This document shows, piece after piece, positions 26,492-37,067 of a stretch of 64,000 nucleotides of DNA; the stretch's first letter is position 1, and every line of letters begins with the position of its first letter. The position numbers were made by a program, and so were the translations under genes. The notes below the pieces were generated by a model that did not search any database, was not told the DNA's origin, and saw only the letters and a program-made list of their open reading frames with translations. Source of the DNA: Actinoplanes sp. M2I2 (GTDB lineage Bacteria; Actinomycetota; Actinomycetes; Mycobacteriales; Micromonosporaceae); assembly GCF_023544445.1 (NCBI RefSeq), contig NZ_JALPVJ010000037.1, forward strand, positions 1-64,000, written 5' to 3'.

Positions 26492-28160
<1,669 letters not shown>

Positions 28161-28168
<8 letters not shown>

Positions 28169-28574
28169 CCGTTTCATCCACCACGTGCCCGTCCGCTGGT
28201 CCGACATGGACGCGTACGGGCACGTGAACAACGCGCGCTTCCTCACCCTGTACGAGGAGGCGCGCGTTGCCATGTTCTTCGTCGGAGCGCGGGAGCACGG
28301 GCTCGGCTCGTTCGAGGAGGGCATCGTGATCGCCCGCCACGAGGTCGACTACCTGCGCCCGGTCGACTATGGAGATCCGGTGCGCATCGAGATGTGGATC
28401 TCCGAGCAGCGCGCGGCCGCGTTCACCGTCGCCTACGAGTTGTTCGACGACGGCGTGCTGGCCAGCCGGGCCAGGTCGGTGTGCGTCCCGTACAACCTGG
28501 CCAACGGCCACCCACGACGGCTCAGCGAGGCCGAGCGCGAGTTCCTGAAGCCCTACCTCGAGGTCGCCCCATGA
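28161..28574 (+). CDS. acyl-CoA thioesterase, hotdog fold (4HBT family)
   Basis: 137 residues; VRWSDMDAYGHVNNARFLTLYEEAR carries the catalytic Asp (D17 region) and the N-terminal hotdog motif typical of 4-hydroxybenzoyl-CoA thioesterase/YbgC proteins. GTG start lies 8 nt inside ettA, so it is coupled to it. It hydrolyses an acyl-CoA; the chain is unknown. A next gene starts 16 bases downstream. Confidence 0.82.
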
Positions 28575-28590
28575 CGTCGCGCGGTCGGTC

Positions 28591-29250
28591 ATGACAGCAC
28601 ACGGGCTGCTCGGCGTCCCCGACGCCGGCGCCTTCCTGGCCCGGCTCACCCGGCTGGACCCGGCCGCCCCGGTACGCCTGCGCAACACCGGCGGCCGGGT
28701 GGCCCTGTGGGGCAAGCTGCCGTGGGACGTCCTGGTCACCCGTGAGGTGGCCGGGCACGGGCCCGACGACGCCACGGTGGCGGCCGGCGAGCTTCTCACC
28801 GTGCTGGCCGGCGGCGGCGGCGAACTGCCCACGCGGCGGGACGCGGACTGGCGGTGGCCGCTGCCCCCGCCGGGCGGCGAGACGGTCGAAGTGATCTCCG
28901 GCGCCGAGCTGAGCCGTCTGGCCGAGGCCGCGGCCGGCACCTTGCGCGAGGTCTCGTCGGGCGGACTGGCCGGCCGGTCCGTGGGTCAGCGGGCCGTCCG
29001 GGACGCGCTCCTCGATCACGTGGCCCTCGTCGCCACGGCTCCCGGCGGACGCCCCGTCGAGGTGTCCCAGCGACTCGTCCAGGCCATCTCGCGGATGGGT
29101 TTCCTCGGTCCCGGCGGGGCCGGTGCCCCCGATACCCGCATTCGCGTGGCCGGGACCTGGGTGGGCCTTTCGGCACCATATGGAGTCGCCTGGCTACAGG
29201 CGGTCAGGAAATTGACCGTTATGCCTATAGGTAGTCACCCGAAAGGGTGA
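28591..29250 (+). CDS. conserved-looking hypothetical protein, 219 residues
   Basis: Soluble protein with no catalytic motif I recognise. Repeated patterns such as VRLRNTGGRVALWGKLPWDVLV suggest an alpha/beta fold. It follows the thioesterase in the ettA transcript. An N-terminal Met at 28591 has no strong ribosome site, so coupling is likely. No function is proposed. Confidence 0.55.
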   Translation: MTAHGLLGVPDAGAFLARLTRLDPAAPVRLRNTGGRVALWGKLPWDVLVTREVAGHGPDDATVAAGELLTVLAGGGGELPTRRDADWRWPLPPPGGETVEVISGAELSRLAEAAAGTLREVSSGGLAGRSVGQRAVRDALLDHVALVATAPGGRPVEVSQRLVQAISRMGFLGPGGAGAPDTRIRVAGTWVGLSAPYGVAWLQAVRKLTVMPIGSHPKG

Positions 29251-29381
29251 TGCATGGTCGTACGAGCGGTCCCGCCCTCCCGTTGGGGGGATGACCTCCG
29301 CCATCGGTACGGGTACCGTCGGCCCTCGGATCCACTCGCTACGTCCGGCGGTGGGTTCGCTGGGGAGTGAGGTGCACAACG

Positions 29382-29975
29382 ATGCCGTGGTGGTCATGGC
29401 GTCCGGGCTCGGCTGCAAGTAACGCGCCGGAGGCCGACGATGATGCGGCGGTGCGCGGCACGGTACGTGTCGGCGTTCCCGCTCAGCGTGAGCCGAGCCG
29501 GGTCCCGGTGCCCGCTGCGGCTCCGACCGAGTCCGGTGCGAGCGAGGAGCCCGAGGTCGTCGCCCCGGTGACGCTCACGCGCATCGGCAAGGCGCTCGAT
29601 CTGCTCGACATCCGGTTCCTGGCCGACGGCGGCGGCAGCCTGCTGGCGATGTGGGAGCGGCACGCGGTGCTGTTCACCCTCGAGGGCCCCGACGACGAGA
29701 TCCTCGTGATGCGCGCCCGCCCGCATGCCACCGTCCCACCCGACTGGGCCGACCGCGCCTACCGCGTGGTCAACGAGTGGAACCACACCCGCCGCTTCTG
29801 CAAGGCCTACGTGGGCGACCCCACCGAACGAGGCCAACTCCCCATCTACGCCGAACTGCAGGTCCCCCTAGCAGCAGGCACCCACGACGCCCTACTAGTA
29901 GAACTCCTAGACTGCGGCGCCGCAGTAGCCACCTCCTTCGTGGATTGGCTACACGACGAGGGCGCCCTGCTCTAA
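29382..29975 (+). CDS. YbjN-domain protein (type III secretion chaperone-like fold)
   Basis: 197 residues. ATG 29382 is chosen with GTGAGGTG 7-8 nt upstream. Residues ~1-65 are low-complexity; residues ~70-195 are a YbjN/DUF1790-type domain: IGKALDLLDIRFLADGGGSLLAMW, ALFTLEGPDDEILVMRA, RVVNEWNHTRRFCKAYV, LLDCGAAVATSFVDWL. The function is unknown. The last ~35 codons use CTA, GTA and GCA far more than the rest and the stop is TAA, a marked local change in codon use. Confidence 0.7.
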   Translation: MPWWSWRPGSAASNAPEADDDAAVRGTVRVGVPAQREPSRVPVPAAAPTESGASEEPEVVAPVTLTRIGKALDLLDIRFLADGGGSLLAMWERHAVLFTLEGPDDEILVMRARPHATVPPDWADRAYRVVNEWNHTRRFCKAYVGDPTERGQLPIYAELQVPLAAGTHDALLVELLDCGAAVATSFVDWLHDEGALL

Positions 29976-30044
29976 CCCACACGGCGGTCGCCTGCTCCGC
30001 CGGTATTCCGTGCGCCCGGACGGCGGGATCGCGTCGGGTACCCC

Positions 30045-30144
30045 GCAATTGCCGCCGGTGAGTTGGCACTCGGTTTCCCGACGCCCGCCGGTTTTGCGGG
30101 TGGCGGGAAACCGCGTGCCAACTCACCGGTTACAAGGCAATTGC
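30045..30144. repeat. large three-stem hairpin flanked by GCAATTGC palindromes
   Basis: Stem 1 pairs 30055-30068 with 30116-30129 (14 bp), stem 2 pairs 30071-30080 with 30104-30113 (10 bp), stem 3 pairs CCCGC 30084-30088 with GCGGG 30096-30100. Both outer ends carry GCAATTGC (30045-30052 and 30137-30144). It lies in the 298-bp gap between the convergent YbjN and propeller genes and could be a bidirectional terminator or a REP/MITE-like element. Confidence 0.8.
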
Positions 30145-30221
30145 CGGCGAAGCGAAGCGGAGCCAAGAGAGACAGTTGCGCTTGTGAGCTACTCCCGGGC
30201 TTGCGCCTGTGAGCGACCCTC

Positions 30222-30269
30222 CAGGCTCACGCCTGCAAACAACCCCAGGCTCACGCCCGCAAACACCCC
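30222..30269. repeat. two copies of a 24-bp tandem repeat
   Basis: Units at 30222-30245 and 30246-30269, starting caggctcacgcc and ending aaacaacccc-like, with a few changes. A related partial copy (gggcttgcgcctgtgagc) precedes them. Between the hairpin and the propeller gene stop. Confidence 0.65.
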
Positions 30270-30273
30270 CCTG

Positions 30274-31530
30274 CTAGCGCAGCGGGAACATGCCGATCCG
30301 GCCGTGGTACTCCTTGCCGAGCTGGTCGGTGTCGGAGCCGACGAGCAGCCCGCCCGGCGTGGCCACGAAGACCCGGATGCCCACCCCCCGCTTGCGGGTC
30401 GGGTTCCACGACAGCGCCCGCCCCGTGCTCGGGTTGACCGCGCCGATGCCCACCCGTGACACCGCGCCCGGCCCCGGACCCTTGGCGTCCGTGCCGTACG
30501 GGTTGTCGAAGTACCGCTGGTGCCCGCCGAGGTAGACCGCCGACCCGGTCACGGCCACCGCGTACAGCGAGTCCCCGCCGGTCCGCTGCACCCAGGTCGG
30601 GTTGTGCCGGCCGGAGCCGCCCGCCTCGAACCGCGCGGCCGAGTCGCACAGCCGGTCGGGTGAGGACGCGCGTCCGGTCGCGGCGACGACGAAGTACGAG
30701 CCGTCGGGCGAGAACTTCACCTGGCGCAGGTAGGTGTCGAAGCCTTTCATGCACTGCGGCTTGTAGGCGTCGGTGTACCAGCTGGTCAGCTGGGCCGACG
30801 GGCCGGCCACGTCGAACATCGCGATCTGGGTGCGGTCGTATCCGCTCGCCCGCAGCAGCGCGCCGACCGCGACCAGCTTGCGCCCGTCGGGGGAGATGTC
30901 GAAGTGTTCGACCCGGGTGCGGCTCAGGCCGGGCGCGGTCAGTTTGGCGTCGAAGCCGGTGTCGACCGCGCCGGTGGCCGCGCTGAGCCGGGCGAGCCCG
31001 GCCCGGTTGACCCCGTTGATGGCCTGGAACGTGCCGGCCGCGTACAGCCGGGAACCGCGCGCCTGCAGGGCCCGTACGTCACCCCAGGCGATCTTGGCGG
31101 CGAAGGAGCTGACCCGCTGACCGCCGAGCGTGAGTTTGGTGACGCCCCGCTGGGTGGTGCCGTTGACGGTCTTGAAGGCGCCTCCGGCGTACACCGTGCC
31201 GTCGGCTCCACCGGTGAGGGTGTATACCGCTCCGTCGACCTGGGGGGCGAAGGCGCGGATGGCCCCGTCGTGCAGGTCGAAGGCGAAGATGTTCTTGCGG
31301 GCGAAGGTGTTGCGGCGGGAGGAGTCGGCGACCTTGGTGAAGGCGCCGCCGACGACGACGGTGTCGCCGATCACGGCCATCGACCAGACGGTGCCGTCCA
31401 GCACGTGCGGCGTGAAGTCGACGGGGTTGGGGGACACCACGGTGGAGTGGGCCATGTCAGCCGCGGCGGGATGCGCGCACGCCACGACGGCGGCGGCAGT
31501 GGCGGCGGCGGCGAGCAGGCGGCGGCGCAT
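30274..31530 (-). CDS. secreted beta-propeller-like protein (delta-60/PQQ-like repeats)
   Basis: 418 residues. N-terminal signal peptide MRRRLLAAAATAAAVVACAHPAAA, probably cleaved near AAADM or lipidated at the Cys in VVACAH. The rest is a series of 40- to 60-residue repeats with V(V/Y)xGGxF and DGT-type motifs, the pattern of actinobacterial secreted propellers. It is likely extracellular. No enzymatic residues identified. Function unknown. Confidence 0.7.
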   Translation of the reverse strand: MRRRLLAAAATAAAVVACAHPAAADMAHSTVVSPNPVDFTPHVLDGTVWSMAVIGDTVVVGGAFTKVADSSRRNTFARKNIFAFDLHDGAIRAFAPQVDGAVYTLTGGADGTVYAGGAFKTVNGTTQRGVTKLTLGGQRVSSFAAKIAWGDVRALQARGSRLYAAGTFQAINGVNRAGLARLSAATGAVDTGFDAKLTAPGLSRTRVEHFDISPDGRKLVAVGALLRASGYDRTQIAMFDVAGPSAQLTSWYTDAYKPQCMKGFDTYLRQVKFSPDGSYFVVAATGRASSPDRLCDSAARFEAGGSGRHNPTWVQRTGGDSLYAVAVTGSAVYLGGHQRYFDNPYGTDAKGPGPGAVSRVGIGAVNPSTGRALSWNPTRKRGVGIRVFVATPGGLLVGSDTDQLGKEYHGRIGMFPLR

Positions 31531-31619
31531 GGCGGAGCTCCTGGTCGTTATACCCGAATTAACAGGTGATCGGCGGGTTCGTCACCCGCTCAACGACCCA
31601 GCCGCTCGGCCGGAAACGA

Positions 31620-32021
31620 TCAGGGATTTTCCATCTTGTTGACCATGAAGTACGCGGCGCGCTCCAGGTAGTCCCACAACTGGTCGTTGAGCGGCTGGGG
31701 GAGCTCCAGGGAGTCGACGGCGTCCCGCATGTGCTTGAGCCAGGCGTCCCGCGCGGCCACGTCCACCACGAACGGCGCGTGCCGCATGCGCAGCCGGGGG
31801 TGGCCCCGGGTCGACGAGTACGTGTTCGGGCCGCCCCAGTACTGCATCAGGAAGAGCGCCAGCCGGTCGGACGCCGGTCCGAGGTCCTCCTCGGGATACA
31901 TCGGCCGGAGCAGCGGATCGTCGGCGACGCCCGCGTAGAAGCGGGCGACGAGGCGCCGGAACGTGGGCTCGCCGCCGACGGCGTCGAAGAAGCTGGCCTC
32001 TTGGGGAGCGGATGCGGTCAC
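31620..32021 (-). CDS. glbO: group II truncated haemoglobin (GlbO)
   Basis: 133 residues from GTG 32021. Family motifs: FFDAVGGEPTFRRLVARFY at the N-terminus, FLMQYWGGPNTYSSTRGHPRLRMRHAPF with the proximal haem His81, and AARDAWLKHM with the conserved group II Trp94. It binds O2 and NO and is implicated in respiration and stress defence. M. tuberculosis glbO (Rv2470) sits in the same gene block. Confidence 0.93.
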   Translation of the reverse strand: MTASAPQEASFFDAVGGEPTFRRLVARFYAGVADDPLLRPMYPEEDLGPASDRLALFLMQYWGGPNTYSSTRGHPRLRMRHAPFVVDVAARDAWLKHMRDAVDSLELPQPLNDQLWDYLERAAYFMVNKMENP

Positions 32022-32062
32022 CCATCCATCCTGCCAGCCGGTACGGGTGACGACCGCCGCGG

Positions 32063-33469
32063 TCAGGGCCGCTCGGGTGTGACGCTGGTCGTGGCCACGG
32101 TGGGCAGCGGCGCGACCGGCGGCGGTGCGGGGACCGGGGGAGGTGGGGACGCCGGCGCGCTCTCCACCGACTGCGCGGCGGCCGCCTCGGTCGCGGCGGC
32201 GAAGGTGGCCGGGCTGGGCCACCGGTACGCCAGCAACGCCAGCGCGACCGTGCCGCCCACACTCCACAGTCCGACCACCATCGGCAGCCAAAAGTGGTCG
32301 GCGAGCAGCCCGGTGACCATCACGGCGCCGAACTGGCTGAACTGGAGACCGGTCTGCATCACGCCGTACGCCCGCGCGCGGTAGCCGTGCGGCAGGATCA
32401 GCACGAACTTGCCGTTCAGCGTGGGCATAACCCCGCCCTGGGCGATGCCGGACAGGGCGACCATGATGGCGACGATCGGTGGCGGGGGCGCGGCCAGCGC
32501 CGGCACCAGCACGAGCGCCGACAGCACGGCGAGCGGGCGCACCAGCCGGTCGCGCAGGGCGGGCCCGGCGAGCCGGCTGATCAGCAGGCCGCCGACCACG
32601 AAGCCGATCGGACCGGCCGCCATGATCAGGCCTTGGTTGAGGCCGCGGGTGGACGGGTCGGAGCTGCCCTCGGCGGCCCAGGCGGCGGCCAGACCCTCGG
32701 GCACGATCGCGAACATGGTCAGGACGAACACCATGATCGCGATGGACCGCAGCGCGGCCACGCCGAACACCAGGTGGAAGCCCTCGGCCGACTCGCGCAG
32801 CAGATGGCTGCCCTGCCCGGGCTTGTGCGCGGGCGGCCGGTGCCGCACGTAGGCGGCGATCAGCAGGGCCGAGACGGCGAAGGTGATCACGTCGATGATC
32901 AGGGCGACCTGCGGGCTGATGCCGGTGGCCAGGGCTGCTCCGGCCAGATAGCCGAAGACCTGGGCGGCCTGCACGCTCGTGGCGTTGGTGGCGACCGCGA
33001 TGGGCAGCTTGTCGCGGCCGACCACCAGCGGCTGGAGCGCCGAGCGGGCCGCCTGGGTGGGCGGGGTGCCGAGGCTGGCCAGGAAGACGATCAGGAGCAT
33101 GACCGGGATCGGCACATGCGGGACGAGCAGCAGCGAGATGAGCACCATGCGGTAGACGTCGGCGGTGATCAGCACCCGCCGGTACGGGTAGCGCTCGGCC
33201 AGGGCCGAGAGCAGGGTGCCGCCGATGACCCAGGGAAGGAACGTGACCGCGAAGGCCGCCGCGGAGAGCAGAACCGACTTGCTCTGCTCGTAGACGAGGA
33301 CGGTGATCGCGGCCCGGGCCAGGTAGTCGCCGATCCAGTTGGTGACCAGGGAGAAGTAGAGCGCCCGATATTCGCGGATGGCGAAGAGATCGCGGAACGT
33401 GACCAGGCGTTCGCCCTCCGTGTTCGCGTTGGCACGGTTCGCCTCACGCGTATCCGGGTCCTCGGACAC
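32063..33469 (-). CDS. MFS transporter, unknown substrate
   Basis: 468 residues from GTG 33469, favoured because GGAGGA (33474-33479) is ~5 nt upstream; ATG 33481 is 12 nt earlier and has no ribosome site. About 10-12 membrane helices fill residues ~30-420 (for example LISLLLVPHVPIPVMLLIVFLA). It fits the MFS_3/enterobactin-exporter-like branch. The C-terminal ~50 residues are Ala/Pro-rich and cytoplasmic. Adjacent to glbO on the same strand, but a shared role is not evident. Confidence 0.82.
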   Translation of the reverse strand: MSEDPDTREANRANANTEGERLVTFRDLFAIREYRALYFSLVTNWIGDYLARAAITVLVYEQSKSVLLSAAAFAVTFLPWVIGGTLLSALAERYPYRRVLITADVYRMVLISLLLVPHVPIPVMLLIVFLASLGTPPTQAARSALQPLVVGRDKLPIAVATNATSVQAAQVFGYLAGAALATGISPQVALIIDVITFAVSALLIAAYVRHRPPAHKPGQGSHLLRESAEGFHLVFGVAALRSIAIMVFVLTMFAIVPEGLAAAWAAEGSSDPSTRGLNQGLIMAAGPIGFVVGGLLISRLAGPALRDRLVRPLAVLSALVLVPALAAPPPPIVAIMVALSGIAQGGVMPTLNGKFVLILPHGYRARAYGVMQTGLQFSQFGAVMVTGLLADHFWLPMVVGLWSVGGTVALALLAYRWPSPATFAAATEAAAAQSVESAPASPPPPVPAPPPVAPLPTVATTSVTPERP

Positions 33470-33678
33470 CAGGTCCTCCATCGGGGTTCGGCATTCCGCC
33501 AGGTCACGGCGGTCACCGGGCACGTCCGCGCGGGGCCGGCGCCCGACTGGAACGTGATGCCGCATGTGCAGATGCTCAAGCGGATTCTGCCCGATCGTCC
33601 GAGACGATGCTAGGGCGTACGGGCGTTTTGTCGGCCATTCGGTTAGTCCGACCCTCCCCCGGACGACCTAATCCCAGC

Positions 33679-34794
33679 TCAGGTCGCCCCACCCGGTTGC
33701 TGATCGGATCCGGTGCCACCGAGGTACGCCGGCGGGACGGCGCCGCGCGGCAGCAATCGAGACGCGGCGATGCGCTCGGAGAGCCCGGACGACTCCAGCG
33801 CCTCGGTGAGGGCCCGCCGGAGCTCGCGCTGAACGGTCACCTGGCCGTCGGCCGTGGTCTTCGCGATCGTCCGGATCACGGCGCCGTCGACGGTCAGCTG
33901 CTCGACGCCGACCACGTCCGGCGGCTCCAGGAACTCGGTCTGGTGCTCGGGCTCCTCGGCCACGGCCGCGGACGCCTCGCGCAGCACCGCGATCGCCTGC
34001 TCCGAGTTGACGAAGCCGATCGGGATGTCGATCACGACCATGGCCCAGCCCTGGCTCTTGTTGCCGACCCGGACGATCTCGCCGTTGCGGATGTACCAGA
34101 GCACGCCACGCGCGTCGCGGATCGTCGTGATCCGCAGGCCCACGGTCTCGACCACGCCGGTCGCCTCGCCCACGTCGACCGTGTCGCCGACGCCGTACTG
34201 GTCCTCGAGCAGCATGAAGAGACCGGCGATCAGATCCTTGACCAGGCTCTGGGCGCCGAAGCCGAGCGCCACGCCGACGATGCCGGCGCTGGCCAGCAGC
34301 GGCCCCAGGTTGAAGCCGAGCTCACCGAAGACCAGCAGGGCGGCCATGGTGAACACCACCGCGCTGACGAAGCTGCGCAGCACCGAGCCGATCGCCTCGG
34401 CCCGCTGACGCCGCCGCTCGGGGATGAACTGGCCCTCCTCGGCGCCGGCGGCGACCCGCTCCTTGAGCGGCCGGAGCAGGGCCGGCATGGAGGCCCGGCT
34501 GGTGCTGTGGGTCAGCCGGTCGATGGCGCGGTGCAGCAGCCAGCGGATGAGCAAGGCGATCAGGATGATGCCGATGATGCGCAGCGGCTTCACGATGATC
34601 ACGTAGCTGCTGTTGGCCAGCCACTGGTTGTCCGTCCACTCGTAGACCCGGCTGCAGACCACATCGGTGTTGCAGATCGCGGACACGTCGGGCGTCGTGT
34701 AGATGGGCGACGGCGACGTCGACGGACTGGGGATGGTGGGGTTCGGGGCGAGGAACAACACGGGTAGCCACCGTACCGGTCCGCTCCGGGCCAC
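33679..34794 (-). CDS. mscS: mechanosensitive ion channel, MscS family
   Basis: 371 residues. Three membrane helices near 62-82, 138-157 and the pore helix with LLASAGIVGVALGFGAQSLVKDLIAGLF (Ala/Gly packing typical of MscS TM3). The beta domain (GDTVDVGEATGVVETVGLRITTIRD) and C-terminal alpha/beta domain follow. It opens under hypo-osmotic shock to release solutes. The GTG start at 34794 is uncertain; GTG 34761 is an alternative. The first ~40 residues are Ser/Pro-rich and extracytoplasmic. Confidence 0.9.
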   Translation of the reverse strand: MARSGPVRWLPVLFLAPNPTIPSPSTSPSPIYTTPDVSAICNTDVVCSRVYEWTDNQWLANSSYVIIVKPLRIIGIILIALLIRWLLHRAIDRLTHSTSRASMPALLRPLKERVAAGAEEGQFIPERRRQRAEAIGSVLRSFVSAVVFTMAALLVFGELGFNLGPLLASAGIVGVALGFGAQSLVKDLIAGLFMLLEDQYGVGDTVDVGEATGVVETVGLRITTIRDARGVLWYIRNGEIVRVGNKSQGWAMVVIDIPIGFVNSEQAIAVLREASAAVAEEPEHQTEFLEPPDVVGVEQLTVDGAVIRTIAKTTADGQVTVQRELRRALTEALESSGLSERIAASRLLPRGAVPPAYLGGTGSDQQPGGAT

Positions 34795-35006
34795 CTCTCA
34801 GGCACCGCACAGCGCAGGGACCTCAGACGTTTACCGTCCAGCCACGGATTGTGCTCGCAATTTGGTTATTCATCAGGGACTATTGGCGCACGAGGCCTCG
34901 TCGCTGACGCCTCGCTACCCGGCCACGGCAGTTTCTCGAACGGCACAGCACCTCGGCACAGTAACCAGGAGTGGTGACAAGCACCTGACACCGGAGGGTG
35001 ATCGCG

Positions 35007-35555
35007 ATGCCTGACATACGACCCGTAGTGGGCTCATCCGCGTTGGTTCTGAACGCTACCTACGAGCCGCTGTGCGTCGTATCGGTGCGTCGAGCGACCA
35101 TCCTCGTCCTGACCGCCAAGGCAGAGTGCGTCTCCGACGGCGACGGCATCCTGCACAGTGCCCGCACCAACCTGCCCGTCCCGTCCGTGGTTCGCCTGAC
35201 CCGGTACGTGAAGGTTCCGTACCGGACGCATGTCGGCCTCTCCCGCCGGGCGATCTTCGCGCGTGACGGGGGCCGGTGCGCCTACTGCCGCGGTTCGGCC
35301 GAGACCATCGACCACGTGTTCCCGCGCAGCCGCGGCGGCTTGCACGCCTGGGAGAACGTCGTGGCGGCCTGTGCCAAGTGCAATCACAGCAAGGGTGACA
35401 AGACACCGGCCGAGCTGGGCTGGCGGTTGCACGCCATACCGGCGGCGCCCCGGGGAGTGGCGTGGCGCGTGCTCGGTCACCGCACTCCCGACCCTCGTTG
35501 GGCCGACTGGCTCGACCTGCCCGCCGCCCCGGCCGTAACGGCCGAGGCGGCTTAA
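35007..35555 (+). CDS. HNH endonuclease
   Basis: 182 residues. ATG 35007 with GGAGGG (34993-34998) 8 nt upstream. The HNH core is CAYCRGSAETIDHVFPRSRGG...NVVAACAKCNHSKGDKTP, giving a four-Cys zinc knuckle and the catalytic His in IDHVFPRS. It corresponds to M. tuberculosis Rv2469c, widely conserved in actinobacteria next to pepN/glbO. It probably nicks or cuts DNA in repair, though the function is not established. An ACGAGGCCTCGT palindrome lies ~105 bp upstream. Confidence 0.9.
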   Translation: MPDIRPVVGSSALVLNATYEPLCVVSVRRATILVLTAKAECVSDGDGILHSARTNLPVPSVVRLTRYVKVPYRTHVGLSRRAIFARDGGRCAYCRGSAETIDHVFPRSRGGLHAWENVVAACAKCNHSKGDKTPAELGWRLHAIPAAPRGVAWRVLGHRTPDPRWADWLDLPAAPAVTAEAA

Positions 35556-35584
35556 CTTTTTCCGGGCTCGGTCTCCGGGCCGGC

Positions 35585-36406
35585 TCAGGCCTTCTTCCCG
35601 GCCACCAGGGACGCGAAGACGACGATGTTGTCGGAGTAACCGGTGCTGCCGCCGACCCAGCGGCCGCCGCAGGTCACCAGGCGCAGCGACGGGCGGCTGA
35701 AGTCGCCGTAGACCCGCTGCAGCGGCAGTTTGCCCTTGTCGAAGTGCTCGACGGAGTTCACCTCGAAGACCGCCACCGACCCGTCGGCCCGGGTGACCTC
35801 GATGCGCTGCCCCGGCTTGAGCTTGGGCAGGGCGTGGAAGACCGACGGTCCCGTACGGGTGTCCGCGTGCCCGACGATCAGGGCGGGCCCGAACTGACCC
35901 GGGGTGGGCCCGCCGTCGAACCAGCCGGCCTCGTTGTGCCGTTTGAGCGGCGGCACGCCCACCGACCCGTCGGTCGCCAGCCCGACCTCGAGGATCGGCG
36001 CCCGCACGTCGATGGCCGGAATGCTCAGCCGCTCGGGGCGGCTCGGGTCGAGCACCGGGAACGCGCGCGGCGGCGGCTTGTCCGCCGAACCGCCGAACAG
36101 GCCGGTCAGGTCGAGGTTGGTCGCCGCGCCGAGCCCCATCGCGACGATGAACAGGCCCAGGAACAGCAGGGCCAGGGCGATCATCCCGATCGGCCACGGT
36201 TTCCGGCCGCGCATCGGCCGGGGTGGCGACGCGGGCATCGGCCGGGGGCTCGGGGCCCGGAAGGGAGGGCGGCCGCGGGTCTGCGGTGGGGGTGGCAGCG
36301 GGCCCGTGATGGTGCCGGGCGGGGGCGCGACGATCTGGGCCGGTCGCTTGCGCAGCACCGACTCGGGCATGCGGGGCCCGGGCACCGGGGGCTGTCGGCT
36401 GGCCAC
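35585..36406 (-). CDS. class F sortase
   Basis: 273 residues, GTG 36406. A Pro-rich cytoplasmic N-terminus precedes a membrane helix at ~73-95. The extracytoplasmic sortase domain has His in LIVGHADTRTG and Cys in LRLVTCGGRWVGG. The usual catalytic Arg about 9 residues after the Cys is not obvious (STGYSDNIVVFA); R at Cys+3 is the nearest. Similar Micromonosporaceae sequences share this. It may transfer or process surface proteins. Eight bases separate it from the upstream secreted-protein gene. Confidence 0.82.
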   Translation of the reverse strand: MASRQPPVPGPRMPESVLRKRPAQIVAPPPGTITGPLPPPPQTRGRPPFRAPSPRPMPASPPRPMRGRKPWPIGMIALALLFLGLFIVAMGLGAATNLDLTGLFGGSADKPPPRAFPVLDPSRPERLSIPAIDVRAPILEVGLATDGSVGVPPLKRHNEAGWFDGGPTPGQFGPALIVGHADTRTGPSVFHALPKLKPGQRIEVTRADGSVAVFEVNSVEHFDKGKLPLQRVYGDFSRPSLRLVTCGGRWVGGSTGYSDNIVVFASLVAGKKA

Positions 36407-36413
36407 GCGCGCC

Positions 36414-36917
36414 TCAGCCGAACCGCCGGCGGCGCAGCGAGACCACGCCGAGCCCGATGGCCGCCGCGATCACCGCCAGGCCGCTGCCTATCAGCACCGG
36501 GGCGGTGCGCCCGGCCGCCGTGCCACCCGCACCGGTCGCCGGGCCGCGGGCCGGCTGCACCTTGGCCACCACATGCAGGGTGGCCGGCGCGGTGGCGCCG
36601 TCCGGGCAGCGCAGGTCGATCCGGTAGTCGCCCGGGCGGGTGCTGGAGGGCACCCGGGCGGTCGCGGTCAGAAATCCGAAGCGGGGAGCCACCGTGACCG
36701 TGCCGAACAGCCCCGAGGTGACGGTCGCCGCCTTGAGATTGTCGTCACAGGAGGCGCGGAGCCCGACCTCGTCGCCCGCGGGCACGGTGCTCGGACTCAG
36801 CTCGAGGAAGACGGCCGCACGGGCGGCCGCTGCCGGTTCGGCCACCAGGTACGGGACGAACAGGACAGGTAGGCCCAGAACGAGCGCCGCCAGGGCGGCG
36901 GGGACGGACAAGCGCAT
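36414..36917 (-). CDS. secreted, C-terminally anchored surface protein paired with sortase F
   Basis: 167 residues. N-terminal signal peptide (MRLSVPAALAALVLGLPVLFVPYLVAEPAAA) and a C-terminal membrane helix (~135-158) ending RRRRFG. The middle (~35-115) resembles an Ig-like beta domain with two Cys. The C-terminal layout is that of a sortase substrate, but no LPXTG-type motif precedes the helix (the sequence there is TAAGRTAPVLIG). Ribosome site GGAGGGGG is 5-6 nt before ATG. It is probably co-transcribed with the sortase gene. Confidence 0.7.
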   Translation of the reverse strand: MRLSVPAALAALVLGLPVLFVPYLVAEPAAAARAAVFLELSPSTVPAGDEVGLRASCDDNLKAATVTSGLFGTVTVAPRFGFLTATARVPSSTRPGDYRIDLRCPDGATAPATLHVVAKVQPARGPATGAGGTAAGRTAPVLIGSGLAVIAAAIGLGVVSLRRRRFG

Positions 36918-37067
36918 CGATTCCCCCTCCTGCCGTTCGAGGGCGCGTGGGCACGAACGGCGCGTGTGGGTGATTTTCGCACCCCGGGGCCGATTCCGCG
37001 TAGATCCCGACGGCGTGAGACTCGGGTTCCAGACCCGGCGACTCGGGATGACCCGCGCTCCGCTACC

